Assembly: GCA_014584465.1 (NCBI GenBank)
Contig: JACTMU010000094.1
Coordinates: forward strand, 92,589-156,588
Reading direction: 5' to 3'
DNA from: Pseudomonadota bacterium
GTDB lineage: Bacteria; Bdellovibrionota; Bdellovibrionia; Bdellovibrionales; JACTMU01
Length of the DNA stretch: 64,000 nucleotides
Below are positions 52,610 through 60,088 of this stretch, piece by piece; within the stretch, counting starts at the first letter, position 1; every line of letters begins with the position of its first letter. The notes beneath the pieces are model-generated. The model searched no databases, was not told where the DNA came from, and saw only the letters and a program-made list of their open reading frames with translations. The position numbers and the translations under genes were made by a program.

Positions 52610-53958
52610 GGTTGAGCAATCACCTTAAACTCAACCGCAATGGGGGTTGGGAGTGCGCCAACTTCAACGGTCGTGCGGGTAGCCCCATAAGATCCAAGGC
52701 GCTCCCCATAGACTCGATTGAACAGAGGAAAATCCCGTTTCATATCAGCCAGAAAGATCTGCACATCCAGGATCTTGTCAAGACTGCTGCCAGCCTCTTC
52801 TAGAATCACCTTTACATTGTCAATCACCGAGTGAGTCTGAGCTACGACATCATACTCGCGGACATTTCCAAACTCGTCCATTTGAACACCTGGGATCTCT
52901 TTAGTACCTCTCTTTCGAGGGCCGACACCCGACAAGAAGAGCAGATTGCCATAACGGCGAGCATGGGGATAGGCCCCGACAGGTTCAGGTGCCTTGGATG
53001 AGTGAGGGTCCATCATCAAGGACTCGTTCACTTGAACGTGACGAGAATCCACCATCTCTGAGACGAGAGCAGCTTGGCTACCTTCTTCACTATCGACATC
53101 TTCATCCTCAGGCAGAGGTAGGATGGGATGAGTCGGATAGAGACCCACAAGTGCGGCTCCTGTACCCCATACGGGTTGATAATCAAAGACTCGACCTGAA
53201 AAGCTGTTGGTTTGACCACACAGTCCGCTCAGCCACCAGATGCCCCGAAATCCCATGTCCGCATTGGCTTGACGTGAAAACTCGCGTGCCGTTTGAGAGA
53301 CATCTTCCAAACGTCCTTCCGCAAGGAGTTCTAGAATCTTTCGATTCCATTCATCATCTTTCAAAGAGGAGATCTTGTCCAATCTGGGATCAATTTCTGT
53401 AATCTCAAATCGATTGGAGAGATTGCTCACTAAAACCACAATGGCTCTCTTGCCGGAGGTCTCCAAAGCTCTTAAGGCCGCACGACCAACTGAGGTCACT
53501 TCAACCTTTTCTGCATAAATATTGCACGAAACCATGCCGGCAAGTTTTTCGTTGCGTGGGTTCAGCAACTTTTGAACTACAATGGTTCCTGTATCTATTG
53601 GAAAACCCTTATAGTTGACCACCTTTGTATTGTGTCCAAGGCGATGGACCTCTTGAGCGTACTTTGTTGCAAAATCGCAATCAACACGAAATTGATATTT
53701 CATTGAACCAAAATCATACCAATTGGGATCCACATGTTCCCACTCGGGGGCAGGATCTCCTTGAAACATATAGCCCAGAACTGACATCCACTGGGTCGAA
53801 AAGTAGAGGATCAAATCGGCATCACTTCGTGCGATCTCCTCTTCGATCTGGGCATAAGATGATTTCAGTGAGTCCCAGCCTTTGGATTTTTCTGAAGCCA
53901 GAAGTATGTGAGGCATTCCTGAAACAAGATAGATAGATTCAACCAACCCCTTCTTCAT
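52606..53958 (-). CDS. Extradiol dioxygenase alpha subunit fused to RidA-type 2-aminomuconate deaminase
   Basis: 450 residues from the ATG at 53958 (overlaps the beta-subunit stop; GGAGGAG upstream). Residues 1-280 are a LigB-fold domain like the alpha subunit of 2-aminophenol 1,6-dioxygenase (YLVSGMPHILLASEKSKGW). The metal-ligand histidine motif of the beta subunit (HSPHW) is replaced by FSTQW, so this half is non-catalytic. Residues 310-450 are a RidA/YjgF domain very like 2-aminomuconate deaminase AmnD (GAYPHARRYGNLLFLSGVGP, GATRTTVEVGALP). Fusing alpha subunit and deaminase links ring cleavage to a later step. I know of no such fusion. Ring substrate likely 2-aminophenol or 3-hydroxyanthranilate. 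Confidence 0.8.
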   Translation of the reverse strand: MKKGLVESIYLVSGMPHILLASEKSKGWDSLKSSYAQIEEEIARSDADLILYFSTQWMSVLGYMFQGDPAPEWEHVDPNWYDFGSMKYQFRVDCDFATKYAQEVHRLGHNTKVVNYKGFPIDTGTIVVQKLLNPRNEKLAGMVSCNIYAEKVEVTSVGRAALRALETSGKRAIVVLVSNLSNRFEITEIDPRLDKISSLKDDEWNRKILELLAEGRLEDVSQTAREFSRQANADMGFRGIWWLSGLCGQTNSFSGRVFDYQPVWGTGAALVGLYPTHPILPLPEDEDVDSEEGSQAALVSEMVDSRHVQVNESLMMDPHSSKAPEPVGAYPHARRYGNLLFLSGVGPRKRGTKEIPGVQMDEFGNVREYDVVAQTHSVIDNVKVILEEAGSSLDKILDVQIFLADMKRDFPLFNRVYGERLGSYGATRTTVEVGALPTPIAVEFKVIAQP

Positions 53959-54851
53959 AATGCTCCTCCAGGTTGTGTTTTCCATTCCACAACAGCGTTG
54001 CCCGTTCCGATGACTGTGCCGTATCCATGAATCTCGGCCGGATAGGTCGGAACATCCAAAGCCGACAACATCCATGCTAGTGATCCCGCCTTGACCTCCG
54101 CCGCAGACATGTCAATGAACTCGGGTAAGATATCAAGAAGCTCTTGGCATCTCCCCTCTCTCATAAGCTCCAAAACCTTCATGTCCCACAAATATTGTCC
54201 ATGATGGTAGATGTGTTCATGACTCATATCCTCAGGTAGATCAGGTTCAGAGGTAAAGTGGCGATGAGAGAGCGAATTGGAGGCCAGCAAGACGCACCTC
54301 TTTCCGGATCGTTCGATGGCCCTCTTGGTGGCCTGTCCAAGTCGAATCATCTGCTCTTGTCCCACCTCATTGGAGAAGTAGTAGGGAGAGTTGTTGGATG
54401 AGATGCAAACAACTGGAATATTCCATGCAGGGTTCATGAGATGAAGGCTCGTGATGCTTCCGTAATCGATGCGAAAATTTGGGTTTTTCATAACTTTCAT
54501 CGTAAGTCCCTGGTGGGCACCCTCTTCGGCGATCATCTGGGAAAGTTCAACGTCAACTCTTAAGTCATAGTGATAACGAAAGAGATGTGGAAAGATCGGA
54601 TCAACCGAAAGACCTTGAAATCTCTCCAAGCCTAAAACATGGTGGCCCACGATGGTTTGCCAATGGGGTGAGTGGACCAGAAGCACATCAGGAGCCTCTG
54701 ACAGCACACTTCGCCTGCATCGTTCATAGGCCCACCTCAGGGCTTCCCAGCCACCATCTGATTTTGGTTCATTTTGTTCTGGATTTTCACCATAGACTAA
54801 ATGGGGTGGGTGCGGTGCCAAAACGCCCGCCACAATCTTGCCCTTTTTCAT
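53955..54851 (-). CDS. Extradiol (aminophenol-type) dioxygenase beta subunit, catalytic
   Basis: 298 residues. LigB-fold, with LAPHPPHLVYGENP (His14), LLVHSPHWQTIVGHH (His near 60) and C-terminal AEIHGYGTVIGTGNAVVEW holding the presumed metal glutamate. These match the Fe(II) site of 2-aminophenol 1,6-dioxygenase beta subunit (AmnB). Opens an aminohydroxy ring between the hydroxylated and neighbouring carbons. Overlaps the aldehyde dehydrogenase stop and the alpha-subunit start by 4 bp, so the three are coupled. It could instead act on 3-hydroxyanthranilate in this kynurenine context. Confidence 0.83.
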   Translation of the reverse strand: MKKGKIVAGVLAPHPPHLVYGENPEQNEPKSDGGWEALRWAYERCRRSVLSEAPDVLLVHSPHWQTIVGHHVLGLERFQGLSVDPIFPHLFRYHYDLRVDVELSQMIAEEGAHQGLTMKVMKNPNFRIDYGSITSLHLMNPAWNIPVVCISSNNSPYYFSNEVGQEQMIRLGQATKRAIERSGKRCVLLASNSLSHRHFTSEPDLPEDMSHEHIYHHGQYLWDMKVLELMREGRCQELLDILPEFIDMSAAEVKAGSLAWMLSALDVPTYPAEIHGYGTVIGTGNAVVEWKTQPGGAL

Positions 54852-55996
54852 ATTGGTCCCTCTATATTGATACAGACATTCTTCTTCTCAGTAAAAAAAT
54901 CAAGAGTGTGGAGCCCTCCTTCGCGACCCAACCCAGAGGATTTCATGCCGCCGAAGGGGACCCTGAGGTCGCGGATCATCCATCCGTTGATCCATACGGT
55001 TCCTACTTTTAAATGATGAGCCATGCGGTGACCACAGGAGAGATTTTCGGTCCAGACTGAAGCTGAAAGTCCATATCGAACGGAATTGGCCATTTCAATC
55101 ACCTCCTCTTCAGTATCAAATGGTGTCACGGTCACGACCGGCCCGAAGACCTCCTCTTGCATAATTTGAGAAGATGGCGAAGCCTGGGTGATGATGGTGG
55201 GTCTCACAAAATAACCACCCTCCAGATCGTGGGAGGTGCCGTCCTCGCCACACATCACGCGACCACCCTCGCAAACGGCTTGAGCGATAAAACTCAAGAT
55301 CTTTTTGCGATGTTCACGACTCACAACAGGTCCAAGAAACGTTTCAGTTTGAGTGGGGTCACCGACCTTGAGCGATTTCGTTCGTTCGACGAATTGATTC
55401 AAAAAAGAGTCAAAGATGGATTGTTGAACGAAGATGCGAGAACCACAAAGACAGATCTCTCCTTGATTTAAAAAACTCGATCGAATGGTTTCGCCCAAGC
55501 ATCGATCCAGTGGGGCATCTTGAAAGATGATGTTGGGATTCTTTCCACCTAGTTCCAAACTGGTTTTCTTAAAATAGGGAGCGGTGCTTTCCAAGATTCT
55601 CTGACCTGTCGCCGTGCCTCCCGTAAACGAAATCAGTGGGACATTGGGATGAGAACACAGTGCTTCACCAGCCGGATCTCCTTTCCCAAAGACCATGTTG
55701 CAAACGCCTGCAGGAAGACCTGCCTCGACCATGATCTCCGCAAGCATATAGGCCGTCATAGGCGTCAATTCTGAGGGTTTACAGACCACGGTATTTCCGG
55801 CAGCAAGAGCCGGAGCGATCTTCCAACTCAAAAGATAGAGCGGCAAATTCCATGGGGAGATCAACCCCGCAACACCCACAGGTTCTCGCACAACGTAATT
55901 CAAAACTCCTTGACGAGTCTGATAGGCCTCCTCATGAAGATGCAAAATGGCAGTGGCGAAAAACCTAAAATTCAAAACAGATCGAGGTAGATCCAT
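54848..55996 (-). CDS. 2-aminomuconate semialdehyde dehydrogenase, N-terminally truncated
   Basis: 382 residues from the ATG at 55996 with GAGAGG seven bases upstream; that start is inside the asparaginase frame. The sequence matches AMSDH (ALDH8A1-type) from MDLPRSVLNFRFFATAI onward: GLISPWNLPLYLLSWKIAPA, catalytic LELGGKNPNIIF and QGEICLCGSRIF (Cys), and the C-terminal FGGMKSSGLGREGG. The usual first ~110 residues, including the start of the NAD-binding and oligomerisation parts, are missing; the region upstream is asparaginase in another frame. Possibly a deletion or an assembly join; activity is doubtful as read. The step would make 2-aminomuconate. Confidence 0.72.
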   Translation of the reverse strand: MDLPRSVLNFRFFATAILHLHEEAYQTRQGVLNYVVREPVGVAGLISPWNLPLYLLSWKIAPALAAGNTVVCKPSELTPMTAYMLAEIMVEAGLPAGVCNMVFGKGDPAGEALCSHPNVPLISFTGGTATGQRILESTAPYFKKTSLELGGKNPNIIFQDAPLDRCLGETIRSSFLNQGEICLCGSRIFVQQSIFDSFLNQFVERTKSLKVGDPTQTETFLGPVVSREHRKKILSFIAQAVCEGGRVMCGEDGTSHDLEGGYFVRPTIITQASPSSQIMQEEVFGPVVTVTPFDTEEEVIEMANSVRYGLSASVWTENLSCGHRMAHHLKVGTVWINGWMIRDLRVPFGGMKSSGLGREGGLHTLDFFTEKKNVCINIEGPI

Positions 55997-57035
55997 ATAA
56001 AATCCTCTCACCTTTGGCATAGGATTCAAAACGAAAATCCCATCGATCTTCATCCGGATCCCACGGATCCCACGGGACAATTTGATTCATACGATCGCGA
56101 TACTCAGGAGGAATCACCTCAGGCACAATGTAAGCCTTTTGCCGCTCCAATCGATAGGGATTTCTCAAGTCAAATCCAAGCACTCCTAAAACCCATCGCG
56201 CCACATACCAGGTTGCCGTGCTGTCCCAGCCATGGGCGATCTTGACAACGACACCGAGGCCTTCGGGAAAATCTGAATGTTGAATCGCAAGACCCAACAG
56301 ACCATCAGCGCCCTCTTTGGCAATGACATTTCCTCCACAGGACTTAATGATGGTCGAATCAAGTCGATTGAAACCCCCAACCAAATCAGGATATTCGACC
56401 ATGCTGTTCCATATCCAATCCTCATCTTTTGTAGTCACTAAAGATGCAAAGAGCTGCGCCATCTCGGTCACAGTCATAGAGACCGTTGGAAGACAACAGC
56501 CATCCTTGGCTGTTCGAAAGGGGGACCATTGAGGTCCCAAAACTTTTTGAATCTCTTTGAGAAAGTGTTGATGAAATTGGTGATGAGGCCACACATATCC
56601 AACACGAGACCAACCCTTAAGTTGGCATCCCCTGAGAATGGCTGCATGTTTTCCAGAGCAAGGATGGTACCACCTGCGAGGTCGTCGAACCTGCTTTCCA
56701 AACTGAACCAGAGGTAAAGCAAATGGGGTCTGCATCAACCCATATTCAGATGGACGCAGAATGGATTTAACGGCTTCAACGTGACAGGGCTCTGCATTGT
56801 GAGAGGCAACGCTCACAGCCTTCGCGGGTCCCGTCAATGCTTGATCGAGCTCTTTTGCAAAAACACGCAGCTGCAACGGTTTCATCATGGAGCGACCATA
56901 ACAAAGTACGTCCCCACCGTAGGAGTAGAAAACCCTGTTGCCGGTCACCCAAGAGATAGCCCCATGGACGGTCACTTCAGGTATCTCATTTCTTCGATAA
57001 TCAACTAAGGGGACCCAATCATTTTTTGAACTCAT
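55965..57035 (-). CDS. L-asparaginase II family protein
   Basis: 356 residues from the ATG at 57035 (a GTG at 57044 would overlap the flavin monooxygenase stop). PF06089-type: SVASHNAEPCHVEAVKSI near 95, HPCSGKHAAILRGCQL near 145 (conserved SGKH) and AKEGADGLLGLAI. It would hydrolyse an amide; asparagine is the family's known substrate, though in this operon another amide is conceivable. The last 15-20 residues (ILYGSTSICFEF) are read out of frame across the dehydrogenase sequence, so its natural end has probably been lost. Confidence 0.8.
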   Translation of the reverse strand: MSSKNDWVPLVDYRRNEIPEVTVHGAISWVTGNRVFYSYGGDVLCYGRSMMKPLQLRVFAKELDQALTGPAKAVSVASHNAEPCHVEAVKSILRPSEYGLMQTPFALPLVQFGKQVRRPRRWYHPCSGKHAAILRGCQLKGWSRVGYVWPHHQFHQHFLKEIQKVLGPQWSPFRTAKDGCCLPTVSMTVTEMAQLFASLVTTKDEDWIWNSMVEYPDLVGGFNRLDSTIIKSCGGNVIAKEGADGLLGLAIQHSDFPEGLGVVVKIAHGWDSTATWYVARWVLGVLGFDLRNPYRLERQKAYIVPEVIPPEYRDRMNQIVPWDPWDPDEDRWDFRFESYAKGERILYGSTSICFEF

Positions 57036-57036
57036 T

Positions 57037-58296
57037 CTAAACACACTCGCATGCGTCGGCTCTGCCTTTCAACCGAGATCTGGGTTCAAGAAGGGGGACG
57101 ACCTCTTCTATAAAGAGGCGCATCATCTCTTTAATTTGGTTGTGATCATGGTTATTAAAATCAAACCACAACATCAATCGATCGTCGGGATGGTAGCGCT
57201 GACGAATCTGGCGAGCAATCTCTTGAGGACTGCCTACCAAGGCGTTGCCTACAGCTTGAGCGACCTTAACTGGATCGAGGGTTCCCTCCATGGCTTTCCA
57301 ATAGTTTTCCCAAGCTCTTTTGGCCGCCAAATGGGCCCTTTGAGTTTGAGCCTCTTCTGACAATCCAGCGGTTCCATCAACAAAAACCATTGCGGTCCGA
57401 GGCATAAGTTCCCGCTTCCACTCTCCCTGATAATGTCTTTCCATTCGGTGGTGGGTCTCCTGGATCTTCTCGTCGGGAGTGATCGAAAGATTAAATACAC
57501 CTACGGGTCGATATCGATTGGCCATGATCTGTGTTTCAGGATCATGAGATCCAATGGTCAATTGCAACAAATGCTGTGGATAATCTTGCGGAATAACTCC
57601 GACCTTCTCAAACTCCCAAAAAGGGGGTATATGAATCTGACCCTTTTGAACATCCCCTCTTTTTTGAAAGGCGCCAAGCGCTCTTTCAAAATCCTCATCT
57701 GTCCGAAACTGCTCCCTACCAATTCGAATGGGATTTAAATCCTTACTTGAAAGAGATTCGCCATTGAGCAATCTTAGAAAGATCTCCGTTGCTTGAGCAA
57801 AGTATTGTCCCTTAAGAACAGGCCAGGCAACTGCCTCTGCATCATTTCGTGGATGAAACCCATAGGCTTCGTTGGAAAATGGGAATCGTCCTGCCGCAAA
57901 TCCAAATTCGAGTTTTCGATTTTCGTTGGGTTTAAGTCCATGAAGAGTCAGAAAGGTCTTTACAGACTCAGCTCGAGCAATAGGTCCACCATTGCAAATG
58001 AGATTGCAAACGGCCGACCCTACATTGAGGTTTCGAGTCTGACTGAAAACCAAGTGGCCGAGTTGAAAAATATCGGTATTTAAGCCAATCTCGCCTCGAA
58101 ATTGGCGAATGACCGCGTTGCGGTTTTGTTTCTGAACTTGGCAAGAGAGATGAACCTCCGCCACCCAGGCTGTTCCAAAACCCAAGGTGTCAGCCAGGCG
58201 GATCTGATCGAAAAAATTTTCGAACATCTGCCGTTCTGTTGGAAGAAATCCTTCAACTTCGGTCTGACAGATCGAAAAAAAGATATCCCATTTCAT
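57037..58296 (-). CDS. Luciferase-like (LLM class) flavin-dependent monooxygenase
   Basis: 419 residues. TIM-barrel with FFDQIRLADTLGFGTAWVAE at residues 28-47 and LTIGSHDPETQIMANRYRPV, as in LLM-class FMN or F420 enzymes; LEFGFAAGRFPFSN is in the centre. Longer than most (about 350). Its ATG overlaps the SDR stop. In this operon it could hydroxylate kynurenine, anthranilate or an amino-aromatic ring, taking the role of a missing KMO; this is inference. The asparaginase start is 2 bp before or overlaps its stop. Confidence 0.8.
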   Translation of the reverse strand: MKWDIFFSICQTEVEGFLPTERQMFENFFDQIRLADTLGFGTAWVAEVHLSCQVQKQNRNAVIRQFRGEIGLNTDIFQLGHLVFSQTRNLNVGSAVCNLICNGGPIARAESVKTFLTLHGLKPNENRKLEFGFAAGRFPFSNEAYGFHPRNDAEAVAWPVLKGQYFAQATEIFLRLLNGESLSSKDLNPIRIGREQFRTDEDFERALGAFQKRGDVQKGQIHIPPFWEFEKVGVIPQDYPQHLLQLTIGSHDPETQIMANRYRPVGVFNLSITPDEKIQETHHRMERHYQGEWKRELMPRTAMVFVDGTAGLSEEAQTQRAHLAAKRAWENYWKAMEGTLDPVKVAQAVGNALVGSPQEIARQIRQRYHPDDRLMLWFDFNNHDHNQIKEMMRLFIEEVVPLLEPRSRLKGRADACECV

Positions 58297-59149
58297 AAGC
58301 AGGTCGTCCTTCCGCCATCCACAGGCAAATTGATGCCAGAGATGTAAGCTGCGGCAGGTGAAGCTAAAAATGCCACAGCCTTGGCAATCTCCTCAGGCTG
58401 ACCGATTCGTCCAAGTGGAATACCTTCAATCCACTCTCTTCGGACCTCCTCCTCTGATTTTTGAAGCTTTTGTGTGCGCGCCGAAATGAGGCTTTGCAAT
58501 CGAGAGGTTTCGGTGTAACCAGGCAAAACATTGTTGACGGTGATTCCCCATTTCCCAACCTCAAAGGATAAAGTTTTAGCCCAATTTGCCACAGCGGCAC
58601 GAATGGTATTTGAGACCCCGAGCTGAGGAATTGGAGCCTTAACGGATGTAGAAATAATATTGATGATTCGGCCATAACCAGAGGCACGCATTCGAGGCAC
58701 GAGTTCTTGCGCTAACAGGGAGTTGACCAAAACATGGTTTTGAAAAGTTTGTAGAAACGCCTCTTCACCAACATCTAGAAGAGAGCCCATGGGTGGGCCA
58801 CTTGTATTGCAAACTATAGATCTTAACGAAAAAATAATCACATTATTGATATAAAAAAGCGATGCCGCAACGCCTTTTTTTATCAATAATGTGATTATTT
58901 TTTCGTTAAGATAATGTGAATTGGATCTTTCCAATTTTGAACCACCTGTTTCAGGTGATCTCGATCTTTGAGGTCCAAGGCCCAATAGTGATGGTTCGGT
59001 CCTAATTCCTGTTCCACTAAGTTTTGAAGTTTTTCCTCCGAGCGGGACACTGCAATGATTCTGCACCCCATGAGGGCCAACTCCTTGGCAATGGCTCTTC
59101 CTATGCCCTGAGAGGCACCACAAACAAGGGCCGTCTTTCCATCTAACAT
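58293..59149 (-). pseudogene. Short-chain dehydrogenase/reductase gene interrupted by a hairpin insertion
   Basis: The N-terminal frame (59149 to 58895) has the Rossmann motif CGASQGIGRAIAKELALMG and ends WKDPIHIILTKK at a stop; the C-terminal frame continues from VCNTSGPPMGSLLDVG to PVDGGRTTCL. Removing 95 bp (hairpin plus one target copy) joins them in frame as PIHIIVCNTSGPP, so the break is the insertion, not divergence. The catalytic Tyr-x3-Lys is replaced (VSNTIRAAV), an atypical form seen in some SDRs. Original length about 253 residues. Function unknown; it lies between kynA and the monooxygenase. Confidence 0.82.
58819..58913. mobile_element. MITE-like hairpin insertion in the SDR gene
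   Basis: Two perfect arms of 30 bp (58822-58851 and 58881-58910; 32 bp with adjoining AT) face each other around a 29-bp centre that itself pairs (AAAAAAGCG...CGCCTTTTTT). Flanks fit a duplicated TA or TAT target: restoring one copy gives the intact codons ATT ATA GTT. No open reading frame, so non-autonomous. TA target and inverted ends recall elements mobilised by IS630/Tc1-type transposases, but no helper gene is in the window. Confidence 0.78.
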
Positions 59150-59206
59150 CTTGAACTCCTTAAAACCCTAATAACTTTTATCTCAACTTCTCACTTAAGG
59201 TCCAGG

Positions 59207-59986
59207 TTAAAACTGACCGCGAATGATCCACAAATCTGGAAAGAGAGGTTTAAAAAGAGTGCTTTTCAAGTATTCGGCTCCCTGAGAACCACCCGTTCCT
59301 CCTCGATGGCCTATGGTGCGTTCAACCATCTTCACATGCCGATAGCGCCACTCTTGAACTCCCTCATCGAGATCCACCAGACGTTCACAGAGCTGGGTCA
59401 ACTCCGAATCATGATGATAAATGTTGAGTAAGATACTCTGAACTGCCTCACTAGGTTCATAGCGCTCTACATATTTTCGATTTAAAATGGCCGGAGGAAC
59501 GCAGTGCCCTCTTTGATTTAGAAATCTAAGAAAATCATCGTAAAGCGTAGGTTCTTGAATCAGACGTTCAAGTTCCCTTCTCTCGAGGCTCTCTCGTTCA
59601 TAGAATTCGAGCATGACCGAGTTCTTTGCGCCCATTAAAAATTCGAACTGCCGAAACTGAAAGGACTGAAAACCACTTGAAGTTTCCAATCTTTCACGAA
59701 AAGAGGCAAAGGAGAGGGGGGTCATCGTCTCTAAGACATCAATTTGTTGCACCATCGTTTTGACAATGCATCGAATTCGATGAAGGGTGGCACAAACTCC
59801 TGAAACTTCATCATTTTGAAACTGTCTCTGCGAAAATCTAAGTTCATGCAAAATTTGCTTGAACCAAAGCTCATAGGTTTGATGAATCACAATAAAGAGC
59901 ATTTCATCATGCTCTTGATCGGATCGCGGAGACTGTGCGCTGAGGATCTTTTCGAGTTGCAAATATTGGGCATAGGTCAAAGACAC
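59207..59986 (-). CDS. kynA: Tryptophan 2,3-dioxygenase
   Basis: 259 residues from a GTG with AGGAGG upstream. Family signature DEMLFIVIHQTYELWFKQIL near 27-46, FQFRQFEFLMG near 105 and VKMVERTIGHRGGTGGSQG near 218 with the heme-ligand histidine in RYRHVKM. Heme enzyme opening the indole ring of tryptophan to N-formylkynurenine. First recognisable step of the operon and 57 bp upstream of the SDR gene. No kynureninase or kynurenine 3-monooxygenase gene of classical type lies in this window. Confidence 0.95.
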   Translation of the reverse strand: MSLTYAQYLQLEKILSAQSPRSDQEHDEMLFIVIHQTYELWFKQILHELRFSQRQFQNDEVSGVCATLHRIRCIVKTMVQQIDVLETMTPLSFASFRERLETSSGFQSFQFRQFEFLMGAKNSVMLEFYERESLERRELERLIQEPTLYDDFLRFLNQRGHCVPPAILNRKYVERYEPSEAVQSILLNIYHHDSELTQLCERLVDLDEGVQEWRYRHVKMVERTIGHRGGTGGSQGAEYLKSTLFKPLFPDLWIIRGQF

Positions 59987-60077
59987 GGTGTTTCCTCCTA
60001 ATTCAAAATCCTCTCAAAAAAATCACAGATACCCCTTTTAATGAATATGTAATTAAGATAGATGTTATTACCGAGTG

Positions 60078-60088
60078 CTAGGCACTAA
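60078..60088 (-). repeat. TTAGTGCCTAG intergenic repeat, copy 3
   Basis: Minus-strand TTAGTGCCTAG followed by CACTCGG; AGTGC and GCACT make a small hairpin. Exact match to the first 11 bp of the copy beside the patatin gene (19690-19700). It lies between the zinc-ribbon gene stop and kynA. Confidence 0.5.

Noticed and set aside
55997..56080. Extended N-terminus for the aldehyde dehydrogenase
   Set aside because: The upstream codons do not resemble the family and coincide with the asparaginase frame.
58822..58910. Rho-independent terminator interpretation of the large hairpin
   Set aside because: Its 30-bp arms and location inside a gene, with exact frame restoration on removal, fit an insertion better.
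58895..59149. Separate short protein from the SDR N-terminal frame
   Set aside because: It ends at a stop created by the hairpin insertion; the remaining SDR follows in another frame, so it is a gene fragment.
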